Below, piece by piece: positions 12,478-23,109 of a stretch of 64,000 bases of DNA. Where the stretch lies: positions 124,001-188,000 of the forward strand of contig JAKUHH010000124.1 in NCBI GenBank assembly GCA_022701365.1. The letters are read 5' to 3'. The position numbers were made by a program, and so were the translations under genes. The DNA is from Mycocentrospora acerina. Its lineage: Eukaryota > Ascomycota > Dothideomycetes > Pleosporales. The notes beneath the pieces were generated by a model. That model did no database searches. It was not told the DNA's origin and was given only the letters and a program-made list of their open reading frames with translations. The first letter of the stretch is position 1; every line of letters begins with the position of its first letter.

Positions 12478-13428
12478 TCATGTTGCTCGGCTCCCAACAA
12501 CTGGGCGTTTTCGCGACGTAAATAAGATCGATCCGTTGCGGCATTGAGGTAAGTGAATTGCCAATGGTGCTGACAAGCTCTCCGTGCTCCTGTCCTGTTC
12601 GCGTCGTTGCGATGAAAAGAACACCTCCATGTAGTCAGCACTGTCTACTACCATTAACCATTGTCCATTTTTCTCATCGCACAGCCAGTTGTTGACTAGC
12701 TGCAACACGTTTGTATTTGGATTTCCACTCCCTGGCAGCTCTAGTCTGTCTGCAATGTCTTTATACGCTTCCTCGAATCGGGCCTGGGTGCTAGCGTACA
12801 CCCAGAACACGAATGTACGTGGCGCTGTATCGCAGACGCTGTGGGCGTACCGAAGAGCAAGCTGCGACTTGCTATTTTTCTATTAGTACGGCAGCAATTG
12901 AAGAGCAACGTTGACTTGCCCTGTTCCACCGAGGCCCACCAGCGCTGCGCGCCCGCCCGGTTCAGCGCACCTGTCTTGCACCCACGCGAGGAGCTCAGGC
13001 CGGTCGACGAATTCGGGATCCGGCGCAAACGGGATGGTGGAGAATGGCTCTCGCGCGCGGGCAGGTCTAGCTGTGCGCGTCTAAGCATCAATGATCTTGA
13101 TGGTGATAGCGCCCCTACCCTGTGATGACGGGCTGAAGTTGGAGTTCAGGCTGCTTGTAATGTGTGTATCAGCTGTCATGCTATGATCGTCAACTGGCGA
13201 TTCAAAATGGTTTGTTGGCTGCATGTTGTGTGGCTGTTGATTGCATAGTTGGACATTTATGTTCTCCCTGTCATCAGGCTCACAAAAGCGAGTAGTGAGG
13301 TGGTGGTATCGAGAAACCGAATCGCCTGCTGAATCAGAGCCAGCACCTGCAGGCTGCAGTGATTGGACTATTTTCAAATAGGCCCGCCCCCAGTGTACGC
13401 TTTTTGGTAACAAAAAAGTGCCAGACAA
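12478..13428 (-). pseudogene. truncated NB-ARC (fungal NLR/STAND) gene, 284 codons
   Basis: Three exons close in frame: 13119-13428, 12920-13070, 12478-12871. The 5' 100 codons are not recognisable. The NB-ARC domain then begins with PFSTIPFAPDPEFVDRPELL, the usual entry of fungal NLRs, followed by the P-loop ALVGLGGTGKSQLALRYAH, an FVFWVYAST RNBS-A-like strand, the Walker B strand WLMVVDSAD and GSILFTSRKR (RNBS-B). The frame stops seven codons later, so the GxP/winged-helix part and any C-terminal repeats are missing. The second intron (12872-12919) is a GC-AG intron that splits the GTGKS codons. NLRs in fungi act in non-self recognition and heterokaryon incompatibility. This copy looks broken or fused to the downstream remnant. 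Confidence 0.7.
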
Positions 13429-13986
13429 CGATGCTGGATAGCGACGGATTCTTACCCCGCATATGCTTGCTGCCCTCTCACATTGCTTGATTGAGAAGCC
13501 CGGACTAAACTATGTCGAGATTGTCATGCTCCAGTTCGACTAATCGTTGTCATCTTTCACTCTAGCATTAGTAGTGCTCTGACCTTTATTAATTGAACGA
13601 AAAAGTTCGCACAGTACAACACCAACAAACGCAACATCCACCTCTATGACTTCAACTTAAAAGGCCTCTATACCTTTCAATTGTACGGCTTGGTGAGCAT
13701 GTTGACGGCGAGGATACATCTCCATAGTTAGAAAAGAGGTGTATCATAGTCTCTTACCTGACTTGAACGAATTTCTGAACGAACTAGTTGTCTTTTGAAC
13801 TGATGGCCCATTTTAATATCGTCAAATGTTTTGTTAGTTCTTGATACAAGCAATCATCTATAGACATGACAACGCTACTCTGGTCAAATACCATATTCTA
13901 AATACTCCCTCATACCCATTTGAGATAAATTTTTTCTATCGTTCTATTCATCAACATGCTTTCATCAATCATAACCGCACGCCTCA
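13429..13986. other. intergenic, AT-rich
   Basis: About 560 bases without a supported gene or repeat. Presumably it holds the upstream region of the NB-ARC gene and the 3' region of the HAD phosphatase gene. Confidence 0.5.
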
Positions 13987-14672
13987 CTATCTCAACAATG
14001 TCTGATTCTTTCCATACCTCTTCCTCCAATTCCTAACCCCCTGATCGATTTCCTCTGTTGTAACGCCATCTTTCACAAGTTTCATCGTCACACCCAACAC
14101 CTCCACATTCTTGTTCCGACTCTCATCATCAAAAAACAGCATTTCCTCGTACGCGATTCCGCTGTCTCTGTGTATGCGCTCAAAATGGGTTGTCTTGTTC
14201 CCAGGGTAGATCTGAAGATGGTCGAAGTAGTCTATCGCGCGTTTTAAGGAGCCGGAGGAGTTGCGGATCTTGAGAAGGGAGAGCATCTCACGGCCGAGAT
14301 CGGGGGCGTGGGTACGTGATGCAGCGCCGATAAGGATATTTTTCTGCTTCAGCTGCTTGTGAGTTAGTAAACTGCGCAGAAAACCTGATCATGGCAGGAA
14401 AATCGGCTTACTGCTTCGAGAACGCCTGCAACATCAGCGTAAAAGCCATACCCCTCGCCGTAACGGTCTTTTACTTTCATCCCGCCTTCTACGGCTTTTA
14501 TCGGGCCGCTGACGTGGGTGTCTACCCAGAAAGGCCAGAGTGTGTAATCAAGATCAAATACCACAATCTCTGGGAGGGGTAGGCCATCTGTGAATGTCTT
14601 TGGCGTTGCAGTTTTTTCTGGGGGGGCGGTACTCGTGGTTGAGTCTATCGACGTTGCGCCGCGCCGAGGCAT
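13987..14672 (-). CDS. HAD-superfamily magnesium-dependent phosphatase-1 (MDP-1) like protein
   Basis: Two exons, 14412-14672 and 13987-14352, join in frame and give 208 residues. The nucleophile motif is VVFDLDYTLWPFWVDTHV (DxDxT), the signature of the eukaryotic MDP-1 subfamily. The Ser/Lys region follows in LKQKNILIGAASRTHAPDLGREML, and the Mg-binding acidic motif is MLFFDDESRNKNVEVLGV. MDP-1 enzymes are small cytosolic phosphatases with suggested roles on protein-Tyr or glycated/sugar phosphates; the natural substrate is not settled. Length (about 200) fits the family. The N-terminal ~30 residues are Ser/Thr/Pro-rich and disordered. Confidence 0.9.
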
Positions 14673-16263
14673 TATGAATTTTGTAAAGCGGAGAATTTAA
14701 AGTGGAGGAAGAAGCGAAAGAGCCAGTGCAAAATGCGCGACCAGTAGAGAAAGAGTTGTCGGCGTTTCTGGTGCGTGAGAGTAGCAGAGGAAATTTATCG
14801 AGGGGTGGCGCGTTGATAGGTAGGAATGACGTCACGCGTCGCGGACTGCCTCATAGGGTAAGGCGAGTTCTGAACGCACAACTTCAATCGGACGTCTACG
14901 TTTATACAATGAACAGCACGACTTCTACAGACATTGTAAGATATGTTAATAACCTGCGAAAAAATAATATCCGTGGATTTGGCTGTCAACTATGTTTTGT
15001 TTTTAGTACACCAGATGAAAACTACTTCAAATTTAATGTCTCTATGTGGTGGGGTCTTTGAAAGTATTTACTCATGGTTCGCGATTTGGCAAGGACTTAG
15101 TACAGAACACGCGACTTAGTTCCCTGAAGATGAGCCTCAGTGAATGCTTCAGTAAGACAATCAATGTGCAACACATCTGAGTATTTCAATCGCTACAATC
15201 CATTGATGAGCAATACGACGAAGGAACCATACACACTAAAAGAATTTTGGAAAAACAAACAAGAAAAATATCGTTGTTTAAGATTTGACTTGAGCATAAA
15301 TACTGAGCAGCTATCGTGACTTTCGAACATTGTTAGAAACCTTCTTTCTTCACGTCACTAAGCAAGTAGAGTCTCTGTAGGGTATACACGCATAGTAGTA
15401 GTTATGGATAGACAAATCGCTGCCCTCTCCGTAACGATTCTTCAGTGGTCTATGTCACAGATGGAGGAAATTTAGTAATTACTAAATTACTAGATTTAGC
15501 CCAAAAAGGTTTGGTCAATTCGTTATTACTAAATTTCCCCCATTTATGGTCTATGTACTCGCCTCTTAGTAATTCGGATCTTATCGGATGAAGAGAGAGG
15601 GGTATAAAGTTTCTATAGTGACCCTATACGGCCTGCAGTGGTACTTGGTACTTAGGAGTGACCTCCGTCAGTCCTAGTCGGGGTGTATTCCTGACAAAAA
15701 GCTTCATCGACTCAATGAAATCGGGAGCTACATTAACATGCATTTTCCCTGGTGTCAATCTATTTGTACAAGAGCGGAGGTGAATGAAATGACTAAACAA
15801 AAGTCTTAACTTGTGAAGATTTCTTGTGTCAGCCAGCATTATAAACTTTCTAACCACATTAGCAGGAATGTTAGCCTCTTTGTTAGCTCACATCTTGTTT
15901 TCCACCACGGAATTTGAGGATGTCAAAACGCATTGTCAACATTCTGTATTCCTCCAGTTATCTTCCAGAGCTAGGAAACCCATGAAAAGCACTTTCATCG
16001 TCTCCTTTCAACTTCCGATTTTTTATCACACAAAGCAAGCGGCCATGATGATAAAAGGGTTTGTTGACACACCCATTGCATTCCTTAGCCGCACTTACTT
16101 TGATGAAGCCTACCCACAATGTCGAAAACAGCATTTTTCTGTTGAACACCTAGCTATATGTATGCCCTAATACTAAAATTCATCCCAAGAGCTCAAGAGT
16201 CTGTTATCGACCCACTCAGTATTATTTGAAAAATTGATTCCTACCAGGCCACATTAAGAAGAG
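14673..16263. other. gene-poor AT-rich region containing a MITE
   Basis: 1.6 kb without a supported gene. It contains the MITE at 15456-15548. ORFs of 77-119 codons around 14700-15060 and 15620-16170 have no recognisable protein features, and I leave them out. Confidence 0.5.
15448..15556. mobile_element. 93-bp hAT-like MITE with perfect 8-bp target-site duplication
   Basis: The element occupies 15456-15548. The left end reads CACAGATGGAGGAAATTTAG. The reverse complement of the right end reads CATAAATGGGGGAAATTTAG. These are ~24-bp terminal inverted repeats with few mismatches, continuing into GTAAT. It is bounded immediately on both sides by the identical 8-mer GTCTATGT (15448-15455 and 15549-15556). 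An 8-bp duplication with CA-starting inverted repeats is the signature of hAT-superfamily elements. There is no coding capacity, so it would be a non-autonomous derivative. A related copy lies at 39678-39851 in the opposite orientation. Confidence 0.8.
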
Positions 16264-17175
16264 ATGGCGAGTCCTGAAGAGATACCGGTTACGACCACGA
16301 TCTCGCCCATAGAAGAGAAAACAGAGCTGTGGGATACCCCCAATGACACCAGTCAACCTGAATGGCAAGAAGAATTTTACGATGCTCCATACGATCCTGC
16401 CTATGATGGCGTCAATCGAAATGATTTCACAACGACATATTACAACAAATGCTGCAAGCGTTCAGAAGTTCGTGAGTCAATACGCTATCTACGACACTTG
16501 GAAAAGCTACTTTACAGACAACTTGAATTGCTTAAAGACCCCGGAGGAGAAGAGCTTGGCAGGATACGAGACCCTGCGTTTCCCACCGATGCACAAGTTC
16601 ACTTCATGTTCAATCACTTGGGTATTAATGAGTATTTCAATTCCGATTCGCAAATTTATGAGCTATTTGAGAGGTTTGGACTTCGTTACGAAGCTCCCAA
16701 TATGAGGGACCACAGGAACTTTCTCGCCCACGATTTTGCCACACCCCGTCACAAAATGTCTTTTAAATCAATCATCAGAGGAAAGGAGGATATGTATCGG
16801 CCGCTTTATGATGAAGTCAGTGAAATTGTGATGGGGCTTGAGAAGCTTAAAGCTGATGAAACTGCGTGGATTGCACCAATACATGGGAAAAGTTGGGAAC
16901 CGCAGGAAGAAGAATATACGGACAATTTACCTGCAGGTATGGACCCAGGAGATGAGTGGGAACCCGATCTTTTGAGGATGAAATTAGGCACGAGAATATC
17001 GAGGGAAACTCTCGCTGAAAAAGAAACCCCAGAAAAGATTATAACGAGCACGACATGTCCTCGAACGATTAGCCGTGGTACACAGACGATTACTTCAAAC
17101 GAAGCCTCGGGATTGACAATCTTGGACATGTCTGACAAAAGTCTCACTATATTGAATAATAATTATGACGACTAG
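16264..17175 (+). CDS. hypothetical protein with candidate HEPN-like R-x4-H motif
   Basis: Single-exon ORF of 303 residues; no family recognised. Residues 1-55 are acidic and Pro/Thr-rich. From ~60 to ~215 it looks all-helical: KRSEVRESIRYLRHLEKLLY, then a helix ending IYELFERFGLRYE, then MRDHRNFLAHDFATPRHKM with R151 and H156, then a last helix around LYDEVSEIVMGLEKLKADE. The R-N-F-L-A-H arrangement matches the R-[N/H/D]-x3-H catalytic signature of HEPN-fold ribonucleases, and its place between two helices also fits. The tail beyond 215 is disordered. The protein at 26187-26966 shares RFGL...RNFxAHxxxTP. HEPN membership is inference from the motif only. Confidence 0.6.
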   Translation: MASPEEIPVTTTISPIEEKTELWDTPNDTSQPEWQEEFYDAPYDPAYDGVNRNDFTTTYYNKCCKRSEVRESIRYLRHLEKLLYRQLELLKDPGGEELGRIRDPAFPTDAQVHFMFNHLGINEYFNSDSQIYELFERFGLRYEAPNMRDHRNFLAHDFATPRHKMSFKSIIRGKEDMYRPLYDEVSEIVMGLEKLKADETAWIAPIHGKSWEPQEEEYTDNLPAGMDPGDEWEPDLLRMKLGTRISRETLAEKETPEKIITSTTCPRTISRGTQTITSNEASGLTILDMSDKSLTILNNNYDD

Positions 17176-17533
17176 GACTGGTTTCTGGAGCAAACGGGTG
17201 ATAACAGGTAGCAGGTTAGTTTGCTAGGCTTTCAGACCTGTAGCTATTCGATTGTAATTTCTTTGTGTTGATAGGCATTATTTTAGCAGTTGGTTTTTTG
17301 TAGTTCTCTTGCGATTATCTTTAATTAATGTTTGCGAACCTGTTCTTCAAAACCTTTTGATAAAATCTTACGCCTTTTGTACCATCTGAAATCCACATAT
17401 CGTCTTATTGGAAAAGGAAGCACAACACTTGGGTCGGACGTACACTGACACGTAGCTCACTCCGGAGATTATGAATATTCTTCTAACCATCCAAGAGAAG
17501 TGCTGAACCCTACAAAACGCATTGCTCGTCTGT
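17176..17533. other. short convergent intergenic region
   Basis: 360 AT-rich bases between the tail ends of the HEPN-like gene and the MYND gene. No signal beyond likely 3' untranslated sequence. Confidence 0.5.
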
Positions 17534-18460
17534 TTACGAATCTTCAACATCCGCCTGGCAGATTTGTCGTTTCAGTTGTTGCTCTGCAAAGTTTGGATTA
17601 TTGGACACCTCTTCGCTACCCTCTTCAGCCATTGTTTTCGACGTATCCCAGCCAATCAACCCTCCATTCTGTGTAATTGTCAAGGCTTGGCCTCGGTCCT
17701 CCATCTTCATGGTACAAATATCTTTGTGGACGGCCCAATCTTTGCGCTGACAGGTGGAAGAACAATACGTTGCCGTACCGCATCTACCACAACGACTGAG
17801 TGTTTGCGCATCTTCGGAGGCACCACAGGTGGTACATTCAGACAAGTTGAGGGATTTGTACAGCCAATGAGGATTCATCGGAATACCATCTCCAAAGATG
17901 TCCATGGGCGCATATTCGACGAAAAACTGGTGACGCAGTTTTTTGCCAGTAGCCCATCTCTTGCTCAGGGCTATGTCTTTAACGAACGCCTTTCCCAGTC
18001 GCTCAATTTCCTCGGGATCGACAATATCGCGGTCGTGCTCCATGCTCTCTTTAGGATTTGGGATCCATGCTCCACGATCAGAATTATTCATGGAAATGTT
18101 GTAGGTGATCATTAGTGTCCAGTTATCTCCATCTTGGTCGAGAGTGCCAAATGTGATTTGGTTTCTCACGCGTCCGATTTCGATTTTCGTTTCGTCTGGC
18201 TCGCCTTGCTGAATGGTGAGCATCCAAGTGAAGGAAAACCACGCATCAAGATCGAGAAATGCGGCGAGCGCATCAGGACACCAGTTATATAGCACTGTGG
18301 CTATACCAATTGGTATGGTCAGGTTGCTGGTGTCTGTCTCTGGCGAAAAACTCTCATCCGAGATAATGGCCAGCGGTGAGCGGTCCAGACTCAAGCGGGC
18401 ATCCGGGTGATCAGGTAGCCTGAATTCATCCAAAAGGACAAGATGTGTAGCCATTTTCAT
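17534..18460 (-). CDS. MYND-type zinc finger protein
   Basis: Intronless ORF of 308 residues. The first ~200 residues are an unrecognised globular part rich in Trp and Asp. A MYND finger follows at about residues 211-251: CTTCGASEDAQTLSRC then GRCGTATYCSSTCQRKDW and AVHKDIC. This gives the C-x2-C...C-x2-C...C-x3-C...H-x3-C ligand pattern. MYND fingers bind zinc and proline-rich partner peptides. The fungal set includes many uncharacterised single-MYND proteins and also samB-like regulators; this one is too short and divergent to be samB. The start at 18460 has a second Met two codons later that could be used instead. Confidence 0.8.
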   Translation of the reverse strand: MKMATHLVLLDEFRLPDHPDARLSLDRSPLAIISDESFSPETDTSNLTIPIGIATVLYNWCPDALAAFLDLDAWFSFTWMLTIQQGEPDETKIEIGRVRNQITFGTLDQDGDNWTLMITYNISMNNSDRGAWIPNPKESMEHDRDIVDPEEIERLGKAFVKDIALSKRWATGKKLRHQFFVEYAPMDIFGDGIPMNPHWLYKSLNLSECTTCGASEDAQTLSRCGRCGTATYCSSTCQRKDWAVHKDICTMKMEDRGQALTITQNGGLIGWDTSKTMAEEGSEEVSNNPNFAEQQLKRQICQADVEDS

Positions 18461-19466
18461 TCACGTTGGCGCACATCCGAGGAGGGAGGGTAAAAAGTGC
18501 AAAGCGTGACAGTGGGGCCCCTGTCGCCTTCCGATTGGTTGCTGTTGCTCTCATAGTTTCCACCACGTCACATGCGTTCATGAGTATCGTGGAACCTCGC
18601 GGCGAATTCCAGCGGCTGCAAAAAGCCGAAGTGCGTGAAATTACAGCCCACCGTTACAAATACGCAGAGCATGTGACGCGGATCATCGCATCCCCGGAAA
18701 GCTTGGTTGCGGGAGAACCCCACAATTCCACGAGACGGGATCTTGCGAGTGATCACAACGTCACGACCATCAACCGGGCTCATGATGCTTGCAAAGTTAG
18801 GCAAAAGCACACCGCCAACTCATGGGATTCACGTCACAGCCCGACATCATGAGCTCACCTTTAGGCTTGCCGCTGTCGGCACTCTTGCTACTCACCCCTG
18901 GACACCCCCTAGTTGAACTATACCATGCCTGGCGCATGTCCACATGGAAGGTGTAACAGTAGCGCTTGGCAGTGTAATGCTGATTGGAAACAGAACCCCG
19001 AGTATAAGAAAAAAGCTAAGAGTCTGGCTGTTATTCCCTGAGGAGATGGGTCTCCACAAGATTGTGGGTCAGAAAAGTAACCGGACGTATGCGCCAGTGA
19101 TACACGCTTGCAAAGTCATCTGGCCCACTGCAGATCTTGTTGACTCTGTAAGGTGCGCTGTGCTCTGTCTCGCTGCATTCCATCCGCATTAATCTCCGCC
19201 AAAGACACGGGTGATGTCGTTTTCACCATGAGGCATCGTCGGTTCGTCGCCGTTAGAAAAGCTAAGACTTTCACCACCCGGGAGTGCGTCATGTGGTGAA
19301 AGATTTGCGGATTCCAAGAGAGTAACCTGGAGTTAAGAGCAGAAATATGGGTCACGAACCTTTTAGCAGTGTTTTCCCCACAGGAACTTTGTCTGAACCT
19401 TTCACTCCATATAAAGCACTGGTGGCACCATCTCTAATCTTTTGGACAACTTGAATTACCACAAAA
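18461..19466. other. upstream region of alpha-glucosidase and MYND genes (divergent)
   Basis: 1 kb between two divergent genes with no supported ORF. A TATA-like TATAAA occurs near 19411, about 55 bases before the GH31 start. Confidence 0.5.
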
Positions 19467-22260
19467 ATGAGAAAGATGCTCAATCGGTTGCTTCTCACGC
19501 TCTCTGCGTGCTCGAGGCTTGCCTTTGCGGCACCTTACCCTCAGAACGGTGTCACTGTGCAAGCATCCAACCTCGACGCCTGCCCTGGTTACAGGGCTCA
19601 TAACGTAGTTAAAACTGCCTCTACTCTCACCGCAGATCTCTCTCTAGCGGGCACTGCCTGTAATGTCTACAGCGAGGACCTCCAGGAACTCAAACTTGTA
19701 GTCGAGTACCAGACTAGTAAGTACTTGACAATGCTTGTTTTTATTTGACTTGATGTATCCAAACACCTGCTAATATTTCAAAGACGAGCGTCTTCATGTG
19801 AAAATCTACGATGCTTTTCTCAATGTCTACCAGGTTCAGGAAGATGTATTGCCACGACCCAAAAATGAGAACGCTGCTCAATCAGGCGCTGCTCTACAGT
19901 TCGACATTATCGAACAACCATTCTCTTTCAAAGTCACGCGCAAAGAGAATGGCGAAGTGCTGTTTGACACGTCTGCCGCGTCACTAGTCTTCGAGAGACA
20001 GTATGTTCGACTTCGAACTTCTATGCCAAAAGACCCAAACGTGTATGGCCTTGGAGAGCACAGCGATTCCTTCCGCTTCCATACGGATAGTTATGAACGT
20101 GTTCTGTTCGCTGCCGAGTCACCCAATATTCCCAACAATGCCAATCTCTATGGAACACACCCAGTTTACTTTGATCATCGCGGCAGCCGAGGCACTCACG
20201 GCGTGTTCTTACTCAACTCCAGCCCTATGAACGTCAATCTCGCCAAGACACAGTCAGGTAATCAATATCTCGAGTATAACACCATCGGTGGAGTACTTGA
20301 CTTCTACTTCATGGCTGGCAAGCAACCGGCGGATGTCTCCAAACAGTATGCAGACATTGTTGGCTACGCGGCCATGTTCCCATACTGGGCGTTTGGCTTC
20401 CATCAGTGCAAGTATGGATACTGGGATGTCAACATGGTTGCTGAGGTTGTTGCAAACTATTCAAGTGCTGGAATTCCACTCGAAGTCATGTGGACTGATA
20501 TTGACTACATGAATCTGCGCCAGGACTTCACCACCGACCCCGATCGCTTCCCCGTGCCCAAGATGAGGGAACTAGTCAGCACTTTGCACGCGCGCAATCA
20601 ACGCTATGTCTTGATCCTTGATCCGGGTGTGCACGCGATCGACTACCCCACATACAACAAGGGCCACGAGATGAACGTTTTCCACAAGGCTGCAGATGGT
20701 ACCGACGTACTGGGTGTCCAGTGGCCAGGCGAGGTAGCTTGGCCTGACTGGTTCCACCCAAACACCACACAGTGGTGGACAAACGAGATTCGCGCTGCTT
20801 TCGACGCTAATTCTGGCATAGATCTTGATGGAATTTGGGTTGACATGAACGAGGCCTCCAACTTTTGTCCAGACCAGTACTGCAACTCACGCAAAAAGGC
20901 CATTGATGACGGAATTCCACCAAAGCCTGGTAACCCTCCACGACCCAACACGGGCCGCCCAATTCCTGGTTTTCCCAGTTCGTTCCAGCCATCTTCTTCG
21001 GGATCTTCACTCAAAGCTCGTGACACAAAGTCCTTGTCTCCACGCGAACACGTCTGGGGTCAAGAGAAAGGCTTCCCAGACCGCGAATGGTTCAACCCCA
21101 AGTATAACATTGGCAGCCACCGCGGCAATCTAACATCTTTAACCATCTACACCAACACCACCAACTACGACGGCACATGGCAGTACGACACTCACAGCCT
21201 CTATGGTCACATGATGGCAATGACAACCCACACCTCCATGCAAACCCGCCGCCCAAACCTCCGCCCCTTTGTTCTCACACGCTCCACCTGGGCAGGCAGT
21301 GGCCACAAAGTCGCGCACTGGTTCGGTGACAACGAGTCTTCCTGGGAACACTACCGTACCTCGATCCGCCAGATGCTCTCCTTTGTCGCCATGCACCAAA
21401 TGCCCATGGTCGGCAGCGACGTCTGCGGCTTCAACGGCAACGCTGACGAATACATGTGCGCGCGATGGGCCCTCCTCGGCGCCTTCCAACCCTTCTACCG
21501 CAACCACGCCGCCGACAACGCCCGCGTCCAGGAATTCTACCAATGGCCTCTCGTCACCTCCGCCGCGCAGAAAGCAATCTCCACACGCTACAAGCTCATC
21601 GACTACATCTACACTGCGCTGCACTACCAAACTACCACCGGCGCACCCATCATCAACCCCCTATTCTTCCTCTACCCCTCCGACACCAACACCTTCGCCA
21701 TCCAAGAACAATGGTTCTACGGCGACAGCCTGCTCATCTCCCCCGTGACAACCGATTACTCCGACACAGTGACCTACTACCTCCCCAACGACGTCTTCTA
21801 CAACTACTGGACGTATGCGGTCGTGCAAGGCCAGGGCGCAAACGTCACCGAGTCAAACGTCTCCTACACCGACATCCCCGTCCACATCCGCGGCGGAAGC
21901 ATCATCCCGCAGCGCGCCAACAGCGCCAATACCACCACCGCGCTGCGCAAAGAGGCGTTCTACATTATTGTTGCGCCTGGGGCGGATGGCAAGGCAAAAG
22001 GCCGTTTGTACCTTGATGAGGGTGAGAAGATCAATCAGCCTTCTGTTAGCGAGATTGTGTTCTCGTATGATAACGGCAAGTTTAGTGCTACGGGTTCATT
22101 TGGGTATGCGGGTGCGAACGGGGAGAGTGTGAGTGTGGGGAGTGTGGTGGTGCTTGGTCGGGAACAAGCTGGTGCTACGGGCCGGTTTGATGCAGGCAAG
22201 GGGGTGGTGGAGGTGGATGGGCCGTGGAAGTTGAGCGGCGAGTGGGGCTTTAGCATCTAG
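19467..22260 (+). CDS. secreted GH31 alpha-glucosidase
   Basis: Exons 19467-19716 and 19784-22260 join in frame (908 residues), splicing to VEYQTNERLHVKIYDA. An N-terminal signal peptide (LNRLLLTLSACSRLAFA) indicates secretion. GH31 landmarks: PYWAFGFHQCKYGYWD, MWTDIDYMNLRQDFTTDP, the nucleophile Asp in GIWVDMNEASNF (codon 20842-20844), the general acid Asp in WFGDNESSW (codon 21328-21330), HQMPMVGSDVCGF and PVHIRGGSIIPQ. A Pro/Ser-rich insertion at about residues 385-425 separates the nucleophile from the rest, as in many fungal extracellular maltases. It releases glucose from alpha-1,4 ends of maltose or starch. A second Met at codon 4 is an alternative start. The coding sequence from about 21.1 to 21.95 kb is much richer in C-ending codons than the first exon and the 3' end. 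Confidence 0.93.
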
Positions 22261-23109
22261 GTTGGTGGGTGTTTTGTGGGTGGGTGATTCAGCGCGGAGT
22301 TCCGGGGTGGCATGTGATGATGGTGATGGTGTTTGGTAGGGGGGTTTCTTCCCATATTAGGGGGTATTTTATGATTCATGATTTTAGCAGGAATGTACAT
22401 TTTGTACTCCTGCGTAGGTAGTTATGGCGTATCAGTCGAACCTGCTAGAGATTCTGGATAGAGGTTTTGACGCAAGGTTACGAATGAAGGACGGACTTTA
22501 TATGCACAATTCTTCCCATCACTTTGTCTGTATTGCAATTTAAGCTGTTATCTTATTGAAATTCGTAGAGTACCTGGTTGTTACAAAGGTACAACTACAA
22601 AGCTACAAAGCTACATAGCGGCGCTGTATACTCTACCCGGTGCACTCTACTTGGTGAGGCAGCAACACCAACACCAACACTGCATAACGGCACTTGCCAC
22701 GTTGACTACATCTCTCCGTCTATTTTACTAGTTTACCAGTAGCTCCATGAAATTCCAGCCACTTGCTATATTGCAACTGAAATGCTCTGCACACCGATCC
22801 ACACGTGCACATGACAGGCCATCGTGACCTGGGCACACCGAGCTCGTGCCGTACGTGCATAAGAACAAGGCGCTACGTTAACTACGCATGGAAGGATTTT
22901 AGATTATTCCAAGTCATTGACGTCGTTTTCGATTATCATAGTGGCTGTTTTGTGCGACGAGTTTGTTCAAAATCTTGTCGCATGCCTCGATGCCAAGACC
23001 CACGATGCGGAGTGTGGAGTGTCGTGGGCAGACTTGCAGATGTCGTGCATTTCGTTTCTCCTTGTGGTATCCTTGCAGGAGTTGTTAAGCCATGGGGTAG
23101 CTCTGCTGC
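22261..23109. other. intergenic region between two convergent genes
   Basis: 850 bases with no supported gene. A short imperfect direct repeat of CTACAAAG/CTACATAG occurs near 22590-22618, and an ACACCAAC repeat near 22666-22682. Confidence 0.5.

Noticed and set aside
12481..12508. A 28-nt GT-AG intron that would join the NB-ARC frame to the downstream family
   Set aside because: The splice would be in frame, but 28 nt is too short for a real intron; I treat the junction as a broken fusion.
14702..15061. 119-codon plus-strand ORF beginning 30 bases from the MDP-1 start
   Set aside because: No recognisable protein character and it sits in the promoter of the divergent phosphatase gene.
21139..22016. 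Several 105-186 codon ORFs in other frames of the GH31 gene
   Set aside because: Caused by strong C-ending codon bias; no protein features.
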